A stretch of DNA of 8,669 nucleotides from an uncultured Hyphomicrobiales bacterium. GTDB lineage: Bacteria > Pseudomonadota > Alphaproteobacteria > Rhizobiales > Xanthobacteraceae. Below the pieces are notes generated by a model that did not search any database, had not been told where the DNA came from, and worked only from the letters and a program-made list of their open reading frames with translations. Each line of letters begins with the position of its first letter. Within the stretch, counting starts at the first letter, position 1. The position numbers were made by a program, and so were the translations under genes. The DNA is taken from contig CAITEM010000184.1 in the NCBI GenBank assembly GCA_903891395.1, forward strand, positions 1 to 8,669, read 5' to 3'. Of the stretch, positions 1 to 5,648 are shown piece after piece.

Positions 1-190
1 GCGCTTCTTCCTCAAGCATGATCGGAATGCCGTCGCGAATCGGGAAGGCGAGCTTCGCCTTGCGCGAGATCAATTCCTGCCGGGCGGCGTCGTATTCGAG
101 CACGCCCTTTGTCAGCGGGCAGACCAGAATTTCCAGCAGTTTCGGATCGACGCTGTCGGCGGAGCGTTCGGTCGGCGGGACGGTGGACAT
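1..190 (-). CDS. Trm112/UPF0434 family protein, 3' end cut by window edge
   Basis: The reading frame begins with ATG at 190-188 and stays open to the left edge, giving 63 visible residues. They match the Trm112/UPF0434 (YcaR-like) pattern: a short polar start, then LLEILVCPLTKG around residues 18-29, ELISRKAKLAFPIRDG around 39-54, and an acidic IPIMLEEEA end. Family members are about 60-70 residues, so only a few codons are probably missing. In eukaryotes Trm112 is a zinc-binding activator of RNA and release-factor methyltransferases. The bacterial small proteins share the fold, but their partners are less well established, and here only one cysteine (C24) is visible, so zinc binding is not supported. 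A strong Shine-Dalgarno (GGGGAG, 7 bases before the ATG) fixes the start. It is the last visible gene of the minus-strand group, 47 bases after the LON-domain gene. Family identity is confident; cellular role is not. Confidence 0.88.
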   Translation of the reverse strand, partial: MSTVPPTERSADSVDPKLLEILVCPLTKGVLEYDAARQELISRKAKLAFPIRDGIPIMLEEEA

Positions 191-237
191 GGCAAAACTC
201 CCCGGCAATTGGCCGGCTTTATAGCACGGCGCGGGAG

Positions 238-912
238 CTATTGTAGCTGCGGTTCGCCTTCAATGTTCTTCTTGGCGAGTTCAATTTCCGTGATGGCGAC
301 CAGCAATTCGGCGCGGGTTTTCAGGTCCGGCGCTTCCAGCAAAGCCTGCTTTTCCGGCGGTCCGTAAGGCGCCATCATCGACAGCGCATTCACCAGAGCC
401 TCGTTCGGCGCCTTCTCGATGTCGTCCCAATCGGCCTTCAGGTCATTCGCCGACATGAAATCGGTCAGCGCTTGCAGCACCGCCTTGCGATCGACGTCGT
501 CCTCGCCTTTGCGCGCGATGAAGTCGTCGGCGAAGGGGGCGAACGTGACTTTCGCCTGACGGTACTCGGTGTTGGCGTCCAGCTCTTCTTCGACCTTGAA
601 GCGCGCGACGCCGGTGAGTTCCAGGAGATAACGGCCGTCGCCGCTCTCGGCGAGTTGGGTGATGCGGCCGACGCAGCCGATCTTGTAGAGCGCCGGTTGG
701 TCCGCCGAGCCGGTGTGTGACGGATCGGGCTGGATCATGCCGATCAGGCGATGGCCGTCCCGGAAGGCGTCGTCGATCATGGCGAGGTAGCGCGGTTCGA
801 AAATGTTGAGCGGCATCTGTCCGCGCGGCAACAGCAGCGCGCCCGGCAACGGGAAAAGCGGGATCGTGCCCGGCAGTTCGATCGGCCCGCGATAGTCGGC
901 GTTCATCGGCAT
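238..912 (-). CDS. LON peptidase substrate-binding domain protein (no protease domain)
   Basis: This 224-residue protein is a stand-alone LON N-terminal (substrate-binding, PUA-like) domain. Visible hallmarks are IPLFPLPGALLLP at about 17-29, NIFEPRY at 36-42, CVGRI at 80-84 and YLLELTGVARF at 95-105, followed by a helical C-terminal half ending in an amphipathic LLVAITEIELAKK segment. There is no AAA+ Walker motif and no Ser-Lys peptidase site, so it is not a protease despite frequent 'peptidase S16' labels. In Lon proteases this domain recognises unfolded substrates; the job of the free-standing form is not settled. The start is ATG at 912-910, preceded by GGAG with an 8-base gap; the alternative ATG two codons later is less well spaced. 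It lies 42 bases downstream of the CnoX-like gene and 47 bases upstream of the Trm112-like gene, so co-transcription is likely. A substrate-holding or quality-control role is inferred from its neighbours. Confidence 0.93.
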   Translation of the reverse strand: MPMNADYRGPIELPGTIPLFPLPGALLLPRGQMPLNIFEPRYLAMIDDAFRDGHRLIGMIQPDPSHTGSADQPALYKIGCVGRITQLAESGDGRYLLELTGVARFKVEEELDANTEYRQAKVTFAPFADDFIARKGEDDVDRKAVLQALTDFMSANDLKADWDDIEKAPNEALVNALSMMAPYGPPEKQALLEAPDLKTRAELLVAITEIELAKKNIEGEPQLQ

Positions 913-954
913 TGCGATTACTCCGTGCGCCAGTGCCGCCGCCGGCGCGAATAG

Positions 955-1857
955 TTACGAAAACAGAATCGACGACAGCTTCTTGCGGCCGTCCAAGGTG
1001 GCTTCGTCGGTCGGACCCCAGGCCTCGAAAAACTGCACGAGCTGCTTGCGGGCGCCGTCGTCATCCCATTTACGGTCGCGCTTGATGATCGCAAGCAGAT
1101 GATCGGCCGCTTCGGTGCGCTTGCCTTGCGCGTTGAGACCGGTGGCGAGATCGAAGCGCGCCTGATGGTCGAGGGGATTGGCGGCAACTTTACGCTCAAG
1201 CTCGTCAATTGGCCCGACTTTTTTGGCCTGCTCGGCGACCTCGAGCGCGGCGCGCGCGGCGGCGACGGGGGCTTCGTTGCGCTTTGCCTCGGGCACCAGA
1301 TCGAGCGTCTTTCTGGCCTGGTCGAGGGCATCGGTCTGCACGTAGCAACGGACAAGACCGGCCAGCGCCGCGACGTTGGCGCCGTCCTGCGTCACCAGTT
1401 CGCCGTACAGATTGGCGGCGCCGACAACATCGCCGGCAGCGAGCGCTTCGTCGGCTTCCTTGAGCAAATCGCGTTCCTCGGGCCCCACTTTGCCTTTGGT
1501 CAGCCGCTCCAGAAACGCAACCACCTGGCTTTCGGGCAGCGCGCCCATGAAGCCGTCGACCGGCTGGCCGTTGGAAAATGCGATCACGGCAGGGATCGAC
1601 TGGATGCCCATCTGCCCCGGGATGTCCGGGTGCTTATCGATGTCCATCTTGACCAGCTTGACCTTGCCTTTGGCCGCTTTCACCACCTTTTCCAGGATCG
1701 GCGTCAGCTGCTTGCAGGGTCCGCACCACGGCGCCCAGAAGTCCACCAGCACCGGCTGGTGCTTGGATTCCTCGATCACGTCCGTGATGAAAGCCTGCGT
1801 GGTCGTGTCCTTGACCGCGCTATCGGCCGCCGCCATTACCCCGCCGTTTCCCAGCAT
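955..1857 (-). CDS. cnoX: CnoX/YbbN-type thioredoxin-TPR co-chaperone (chaperedoxin)
   Basis: The 300-residue product has an N-terminal thioredoxin domain (about 20-125) with active site WCGPCK at 44-49 and the cis-proline SIPAV at 87-91, followed by an all-helical tetratricopeptide-like region (about 130-290). The C-terminal block RKWDDDGARKQLVQFFEAWG is characteristic of the CnoX/YbbN family. Members bind unfolding proteins under oxidative (HOCl) stress and pass them to GroEL/ES and DnaK. The E. coli protein has lost the redox CxxC, while alphaproteobacterial versions such as that of Caulobacter keep it; this one keeps both cysteines, so a combined holdase and disulfide-reductase activity is expected. 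It is cytoplasmic: no signal peptide or membrane segment. The start at 1857 has AGGA 10 bases upstream; a second in-frame ATG (residue 8) is possible and would not touch the domain. It is the second gene of the minus-strand group, 62 bases after the prolyl-tRNA deacylase. Confidence 0.93.
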   Translation of the reverse strand: MLGNGGVMAAADSAVKDTTTQAFITDVIEESKHQPVLVDFWAPWCGPCKQLTPILEKVVKAAKGKVKLVKMDIDKHPDIPGQMGIQSIPAVIAFSNGQPVDGFMGALPESQVVAFLERLTKGKVGPEERDLLKEADEALAAGDVVGAANLYGELVTQDGANVAALAGLVRCYVQTDALDQARKTLDLVPEAKRNEAPVAAARAALEVAEQAKKVGPIDELERKVAANPLDHQARFDLATGLNAQGKRTEAADHLLAIIKRDRKWDDDGARKQLVQFFEAWGPTDEATLDGRKKLSSILFS

Positions 1858-1919
1858 CGCTTTTTATTCCTGGTTCCTAATTTCCGTTTAGATGGGTTAT
1901 CCGCCCGGCGAATGCAACT

Positions 1920-2435
1920 TTAACCCGGGTCTGTGGGCAGTCCCGAAATCCGTTCGATCCGTGGGGTGTGGCCGGTCGATTCGAGGAATTTGACCAGATC
2001 CTCGCGCGCAATCGAGGTGGTCATGGTGTTGATCAGCGGGTGATAATTGAGGGTGCTGTAGGCCATCATGTCGGCGGCGAGCACGACCGTGACGCGGCCT
2101 TCGGTATCGTTGATGGCGCCAAAGGGCGTCACCGAGCCCGGTGTCACCCCCCAGACTTCCAGCAGCAGGTCGGCCGACGCGAAAGAAAAACGGCCGGTGG
2201 CGCCGAGCACGCGGTGCAGGCTCTTCAGGTTGATGACGGCGTCTTCCAGCGCCACGACGATGTAAAGCGCGTTTTTCTTGTCCCGCAGGAACAGGTTCTT
2301 GGTGTGGGCGCCCGGCATCTCGCCACGCAGGGCGGCGGCCTGCTCAACTGTGAAGACCGGTGGGTGAGTTATGGTCTTGTGCGCGATGCCCAGGGCATCG
2401 AGCGCTGCAAATAGCTCGTCAGGCGTTTTGGGCAT
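1920..2435 (-). CDS. Prolyl-tRNA editing protein, ProXp-ala/PrdX-like (YbaK/ProX INS-domain) deacylase
   Basis: The 171-residue protein is a single YbaK/INS-type editing domain, of the family often named 'prolyl-tRNA synthetase associated domain-containing protein'. It resembles Caulobacter ProXp-ala, which hydrolyses Ala-tRNA(Pro) made in error by prolyl-tRNA synthetase. Supporting motifs are HPPVFTVEQA (24-33), GAHTKNLFLRDKK (42-54) with the conserved Lys46-Asn47 pair, GVTPGSVTPFG (96-106) and NYHPLIN (130-136) with His132. These match the Lys, Asn and His reported as important in the Caulobacter enzyme. Free-standing versions usually go with a prolyl-tRNA synthetase that lacks its own editing insertion, as in alphaproteobacteria. 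The start at 2435 gives the expected length, but its Shine-Dalgarno is poor (only GGA well upstream). It is the first gene of the minus-strand group and divergent from the small secreted protein. ProXp-ala is favoured over other INS-domain subfamilies on overall resemblance. Confidence 0.9.
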   Translation of the reverse strand: MPKTPDELFAALDALGIAHKTITHPPVFTVEQAAALRGEMPGAHTKNLFLRDKKNALYIVVALEDAVINLKSLHRVLGATGRFSFASADLLLEVWGVTPGSVTPFGAINDTEGRVTVVLAADMMAYSTLNYHPLINTMTTSIAREDLVKFLESTGHTPRIERISGLPTDPG

Positions 2436-2492
2436 GCAACATTCAGGTCCGGGCCGGTGTTAGTACCCATAGCTTAGTCGCGCCTGACATTC

Positions 2493-2521
2493 TTGATCAT
2501 GCGCCGGGAAAATGAGGTCAA
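2493..2521 (-). promoter_or_regulatory. Candidate promoter for the ProXp-ala-led operon
   Basis: On the minus strand, TTGACC (2521-2516, five of six matches to the -35 consensus) is followed after 17 bases by GATCAA (2498-2493, only three of six matches to -10). It lies about 60 bases upstream of the deacylase start, in the short gap between divergent genes. It overlaps the translation start region of the opposite gene. The weak -10 makes this tentative. Confidence 0.2.
2514..2517 (+). promoter_or_regulatory. Shine-Dalgarno that selects the start of the DUF3551-like gene
   Basis: GAGG sits 6 bases before the ATG at 2524. The alternative ATG at 2512 overlaps this site and has no well-spaced Shine-Dalgarno of its own, so the downstream ATG is preferred. 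The choice also gives a more typical signal peptide (MLRFLL...). Confidence 0.5.
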
Positions 2522-2523
2522 AA

Positions 2524-2805
2524 ATGCTGCGATTTTTGCTGGTTACGGGCCTTTTCGTTGCGGTTTGCGGGACCGGTGCGCGTCCGGCGGCGGCGAATGA
2601 GCTGGAAGGTCCCTGGTGTGCCCAGGCGTGGCTGGGCGGCGGCGGCGATATCCGCGACTGCCATTTCCGCACCATCGAAGAGTGCGCGCCGACCGTCATC
2701 GCCGGAAATCGCGGTTTTTGCACGCAAAACCCGCGCTGGGCGGGCTGGAACGCGCCGGTGGAACCGGTCCGTCACCACGGCAAGCGCCGCGTCAAGCGCG
2801 GATAA
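2524..2805 (+). CDS. Small secreted cysteine-containing protein, DUF3551-like
   Basis: From the preferred start the product is 93 residues (97 if ATG 2512 is used). It opens with a signal peptide: an MLRF start, a hydrophobic stretch to about residue 17, and a likely signal-peptidase I site after ARPAAA (residue 24). The mature part begins NELEGPWCAQ and has four cysteines (C32, C46, C54, C66). The pattern GPWC...GGGGDIRDC.FRTIEEC...GFCTQNPRW resembles DUF3551, a family abundant in Bradyrhizobium and relatives, typically as small exported proteins of unknown function. Four cysteines would allow two disulfides in the periplasm. The C-terminal tail is basic and histidine/lysine/arginine-rich (HHGKRRVKRG). 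It is transcribed alone, divergent from the deacylase and upstream of the tRNA. The family call rests on motif resemblance; no function can be given. Confidence 0.8.
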   Translation: MLRFLLVTGLFVAVCGTGARPAAANELEGPWCAQAWLGGGGDIRDCHFRTIEECAPTVIAGNRGFCTQNPRWAGWNAPVEPVRHHGKRRVKRG

Positions 2806-2861
2806 AGTCATTCCGCCGGCGGTGGTTGCAATTGCCCCTCGGTATTGGCTATAGGAACGGC

Positions 2862-2891
2862 TTGGCGGCCGATATCGCTTATTGGTCAAAT
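2862..2891 (+). promoter_or_regulatory. Candidate promoter for tRNA-Gly
   Basis: TTGGCG (2862-2867) and TCAAAT (2886-2891), each with four of six consensus matches, are 18 bases apart and would start transcription a few bases before the tRNA. A second possible pair is TTGCAA (2826-2831) with TATAGG (2850-2855), also 18 bases apart. Neither is strong, and the tRNA could also be read through from the preceding gene. Confidence 0.3.
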
Positions 2892-2902
2892 ATCTAACGG
2901 AT

Positions 2903-2977
<75 letters not shown>

Positions 2978-3032
2978 ATCTTCGCGCGAGTGGCGCCAAG
3001 GTTGGGAAGCCGTTATTTCTCGTCAAATCAGA

Positions 3033-4778
3033 TCAAAAACCCGCCGCCAACGCGCCGCGCGTTCTTGTGTCGGCGGCGCCGACATAAGCCTGCGGTGAGA
3101 AGTCGCCTTTGGGCAGGACCTCAATCGAATTCGCTGCGGTCGCTGGGCGGGTTGGTACAATTGCATGGCCGCGCGCGGCCAAGGCGTCGAGGACGGCGGG
3201 CGCGAAGCCTGGCTCGACGAACACTCCCTCTGGCTGCCATTGCTGATGCAGACGCGGCCAACTGACCGCCTCGGCCACCGGCATGTGAAAGTCGATGACG
3301 TTGACGATCACCTGCAGCACCGCGGTGATGATGCGACTGCCGCCCGGGGAGCCGGTGATCAGAAACGGCTTGCCGTCTTTCAACACGATGGTCGGCGTCA
3401 TCGACGATAGCGGCCGCTTGTTCGGGCCCGGCAAGTTTGCGGTGTAGCCGACCAGGCCGAAGGCGTTCGAGGCGCCGGGCTTGGCGGTGAAGTCGTCGAG
3501 CTCATTGTTGAGCAGTACGCCGGTGCCGTCGGCGATCAGGCCGAGGCCGTAGGAAAAATTCAGCGTGTAGGTGTTCGACACCGCGTTGCCGTCGCGGTCG
3601 ATGACCGAAAAATGCGTGGTGTTCTTGCCTTCGTTGTCGGCGGGTTTGCCGGGCCGAATGTCGGCCGCCAGCGTCGCCTTGTCGCCGATGGTCGCACGCA
3701 AGGACGCGGCGTGGGCCTTTGACGTAAGCCCCAAAACCGGAATCTTGACGGCGTCGGGATCGCCCATGAACACCGCACGGTCCGCATAAGCGCGTTTCAT
3801 CGCTTCGATCATCAAGTGAAACGTTTTTTCGCCGTGGCCGAGTGTGTAAAGGTCGTCTTGTTCGAGAATGTTCAGCATCTCGATCAGGTGCACGCCGCCG
3901 GAAGAAGGCGGCGGCATTGATACAATGTCGTAGCCGCGATAGGTGCCGCGCACGACCGGACGCTCCAGCGCCTGATAATTCTTCAGGTCGTCCTTGGTCA
4001 TGATGCCGCCGGCCTTGACGACGGCGTCGGCGATGCGCGCGGCGGTGGCGCCTTCGTAAAAGCCGCGCGGGCCGTTTTGCGCGACGGCGCGCAGCGTATC
4101 GGCGAGATCGAACTGGATCAGCCGGTCGCCTTCCTGCAATGGCTGGCCGCCGTTCTTCAAGAGGATGCCCGACGTCGAGCGCCAGCGTGCCAGACGCTCT
4201 TGCGCGCGGGGTAGCGAGTCGGCGGTGTCGTCTTCGACCGTGATACCTTTGGTCGCGAGATCGATCGCCGGCGCGATCAGATCGGCCAGCGACAGTTTTC
4301 CGGAGCCGTATTTCCGATGCGCCAACGCGAGGCCGGCAACGGTGCCGGGCACGCCGACCGCAAGCCCCGAATCGCGCGATTTTGTCGCATCGGGTTCGCC
4401 TTTGGCGTCGAGAAACATGGTCGGTGTCGCGGCGGCCGGCGCGGTCTCACGGTAGTCAATCGCTATGTCTCGGTCTTCCTTGGCGAGATGGATCACCATG
4501 AAGCCGCCGCCGCCGATATTGCCGGCGCGCGGATAAGTCACCGCCAGCGCAAAGCCGACCGCGACCGCGGCATCGACGGCGTTGCCGCCGCGGTCGAGGA
4601 TCTCGATGCCAATGCGTGCGGCCCGGCTTTCCTGCGCCACCACCATGCCGTTATGCGCGACAACACCGCGTGCCGGCGGGATGTCGCCGCGGGTCGACTC
4701 GAGTTGTTGCGCGTGTGCGAACGCACTGAAGAGGAGCGCGACGGCGGTAGACAATAGTGGAGTGAAGCGGTTGATCAA
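3033..4778 (-). CDS. ggt: Gamma-glutamyltransferase (gamma-glutamyltranspeptidase), periplasmic precursor
   Basis: The 581-residue precursor has the length of E. coli Ggt and its key residues. It starts with a signal peptide (hydrophobic 7-20, likely cut after AHA at 23). The large subunit carries IGGGGFM (88-94) and DYRETAP with the substrate-binding Arg110. Self-cleavage is expected between Asn386 and Thr387 in GKNTTHFSV, making Thr387 the catalytic N-terminal nucleophile of a 195-residue small subunit. That subunit has TLNFSYG (405-411), NNELDDF (424-430), the lid-loop segment, PLSSMTP (456-462) and oxyanion-hole Gly-Gly in GSPGGSRI (477-484). The enzyme hydrolyses or transfers the gamma-glutamyl group of glutathione, releasing glutamate and Cys-Gly in the periplasm. 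The start is TTG: no ATG lies in frame between it and the preceding in-frame TAG, and the signal peptide begins there. GGAG lies 12 bases upstream. The gene follows the AhpD-like gene by 27 bases, implying co-transcription or translational coupling. Confidence 0.96.
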   Translation of the reverse strand: MINRFTPLLSTAVALLFSAFAHAQQLESTRGDIPPARGVVAHNGMVVAQESRAARIGIEILDRGGNAVDAAVAVGFALAVTYPRAGNIGGGGFMVIHLAKEDRDIAIDYRETAPAAATPTMFLDAKGEPDATKSRDSGLAVGVPGTVAGLALAHRKYGSGKLSLADLIAPAIDLATKGITVEDDTADSLPRAQERLARWRSTSGILLKNGGQPLQEGDRLIQFDLADTLRAVAQNGPRGFYEGATAARIADAVVKAGGIMTKDDLKNYQALERPVVRGTYRGYDIVSMPPPSSGGVHLIEMLNILEQDDLYTLGHGEKTFHLMIEAMKRAYADRAVFMGDPDAVKIPVLGLTSKAHAASLRATIGDKATLAADIRPGKPADNEGKNTTHFSVIDRDGNAVSNTYTLNFSYGLGLIADGTGVLLNNELDDFTAKPGASNAFGLVGYTANLPGPNKRPLSSMTPTIVLKDGKPFLITGSPGGSRIITAVLQVIVNVIDFHMPVAEAVSWPRLHQQWQPEGVFVEPGFAPAVLDALAARGHAIVPTRPATAANSIEVLPKGDFSPQAYVGAADTRTRGALAAGF

Positions 4779-4794
4779 AGGCGTCGAACTCTCC
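4776..4794 (-). promoter_or_regulatory. TTG start and spaced Shine-Dalgarno of ggt
   Basis: The start codon is TTG at 4778-4776, with GGAG at 4794-4791, a rather long 12-base spacing. The upstream stop TAG at 4808-4806 is in the same frame, and no ATG or GTG falls between the two. A rare start codon plus long spacing suggests modest translation, or coupling to termination of the upstream gene. Confidence 0.55.
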
Positions 4795-4805
4795 GCTGCC
4801 GACAG

Positions 4806-5531
4806 CTACCGGGCCTGCTTGTGATAGGCCGCGTTCGGCCGCATGTCGGTGGCAGACGCCACGCGGTTCGACATATTGAAGAAGCCGACAATCGCCGAAA
4901 TGTCCCAGATATCGCGATCGGTGAATGCGGCCCGTCGCAGGCGCTCCCGGTCGGCTTCTTCGACACTCCACGGCGACGCCGTGAGTTTGACCGCGAAGTC
5001 GAGCATCGCGCGCTGGCGCTTGTTCAGCCGCGCCACGCGATAATTCATCACCAGATGTTCGCCAAGCAGCGGATTGCCGGAATATTGCCGCACCGCGGCG
5101 CCGTGGGCGGTCAGGCAGTAGTAACAGCGGTTCTGCGACGACACCGCGACTGCGATCATCTCGCGTTCGAGTTTCGATAGCCCACTCTCGCCCAGCATCA
5201 GGTCGTTGTAGAGCGCGGCGAAGGTTTCCAGCTTGGTGTTGTCGAAAGCGTAAGCCAGCAGCACGTTCGGCACGAAGCCGAGTTTGTCCTGGCATTTCTT
5301 GAAATAGGCGGTCATGGCCGGCGACAGCTTGCCGGGCGGCAGATCGAGCGCGATCACCGGCATGTCGTCGGCGGCGTCCGGCGCAGCCTTGTTGGTGATG
5401 GCCTTCATCATGGCGCTGCGGGCCGGCGACGCTTTGGACGCAGGGGCCGGCGATTTGGCCGACGCGACCTTCAAAGGTTTCACACTCGCCGCCTTGCTGA
5501 CGGTTTTGATCGATTTATCGGCCTTGGCCAT
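4806..5531 (-). CDS. AhpD-like / carboxymuconolactone decarboxylase-family peroxidase-related protein
   Basis: The 241-residue protein has an AhpD-type core (about 60-235) matching 'uncharacterized peroxidase-related' members of the CMD family. The signature is LEREMIAVAVSSQNRCYYCLTAHGAAV, where Glu124, Cys136, Cys139 and His143 align with the AhpD Glu, two Cys and final His relay. The histidine that AhpD has between its cysteines is Tyr138 here. Such proteins are all-helical, form trimers or hexamers, and perform thiol-dependent peroxide or disulfide chemistry; the true substrate is unknown. Residues 1-55 are an unusual extension rich in Lys, Ala, Ser and Pro, with 11 basic and 1 acidic residue in the first 48, and are predicted disordered. 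The start at 5531 is preferred because GAGG lies 10 bases upstream; later ATGs (residues 41, 42, 57) lack a Shine-Dalgarno. No signal peptide is seen, so it is cytoplasmic. It is the first gene of a unit with ggt. Confidence 0.87.
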   Translation of the reverse strand: MAKADKSIKTVSKAASVKPLKVASAKSPAPASKASPARSAMMKAITNKAAPDAADDMPVIALDLPPGKLSPAMTAYFKKCQDKLGFVPNVLLAYAFDNTKLETFAALYNDLMLGESGLSKLEREMIAVAVSSQNRCYYCLTAHGAAVRQYSGNPLLGEHLVMNYRVARLNKRQRAMLDFAVKLTASPWSVEEADRERLRRAAFTDRDIWDISAIVGFFNMSNRVASATDMRPNAAYHKQAR

Positions 5532-5596
5532 TTTTCACGCGCCTCGTTGTCCTGCCCAGAGCCCAAGACTACATGGTCCCGAGCGCGGGCGATACG

Positions 5597-5625
5597 ACGA
5601 CAAGGACACGGTTTTGCCTTGTCGT
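5597..5625. promoter_or_regulatory. Perfect 9-bp inverted repeat in the divergent intergenic region (possible operator)
   Basis: ACGACAAGG (5597-5605) and CCTTGTCGT (5617-5625) are perfect inverted copies separated by 11 bases. The half-site centres are 20 bp apart, about two helical turns, which suits binding by a dimeric regulator on one DNA face. It lies 66 bases from the AhpD-like start and 146 from the glutamate dehydrogenase start. No T-run follows on either strand, so a terminator is unlikely. It could also form an RNA hairpin in a leader. Binding is inferred only. Confidence 0.5.
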
Positions 5626-5648
5626 TCAATTACTTAAGAGGCTCGAAT
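5619..5648 (+). promoter_or_regulatory. Candidate promoter for glutamate dehydrogenase
   Basis: TTGTCG (5619-5624) and TCGAAT (5643-5648), each four of six matches to consensus, are separated by 18 bases. The -35 element lies inside the right arm of the inverted repeat, the arrangement expected if a repressor acted there. The leader would be roughly 115 bases. This is a weak match. Confidence 0.22.

Noticed and set aside
1099..1923. 274-codon plus-strand frame opposite the CnoX-like gene
   Set aside because: It mirrors the real gene in antisense, with no domain, no Shine-Dalgarno and skewed composition.
2524..2601. Lipoprotein signal in the DUF3551-like protein (Cys15)
   Set aside because: The residue before the cysteine is Val, which does not fit a lipobox; a signal-peptidase I site after AAA fits better.
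2813..2822. CCGCCGGCGG palindrome after the DUF3551-like gene as a terminator
   Set aside because: There is no room for a stable loop and no T-run follows.
2978..3032. Convergent gap between the tRNA and ggt as a site for a bidirectional terminator
   Set aside because: Only short self-complementary stretches (such as TGGCGCCA) occur; no stem-loop plus T-run on either strand.
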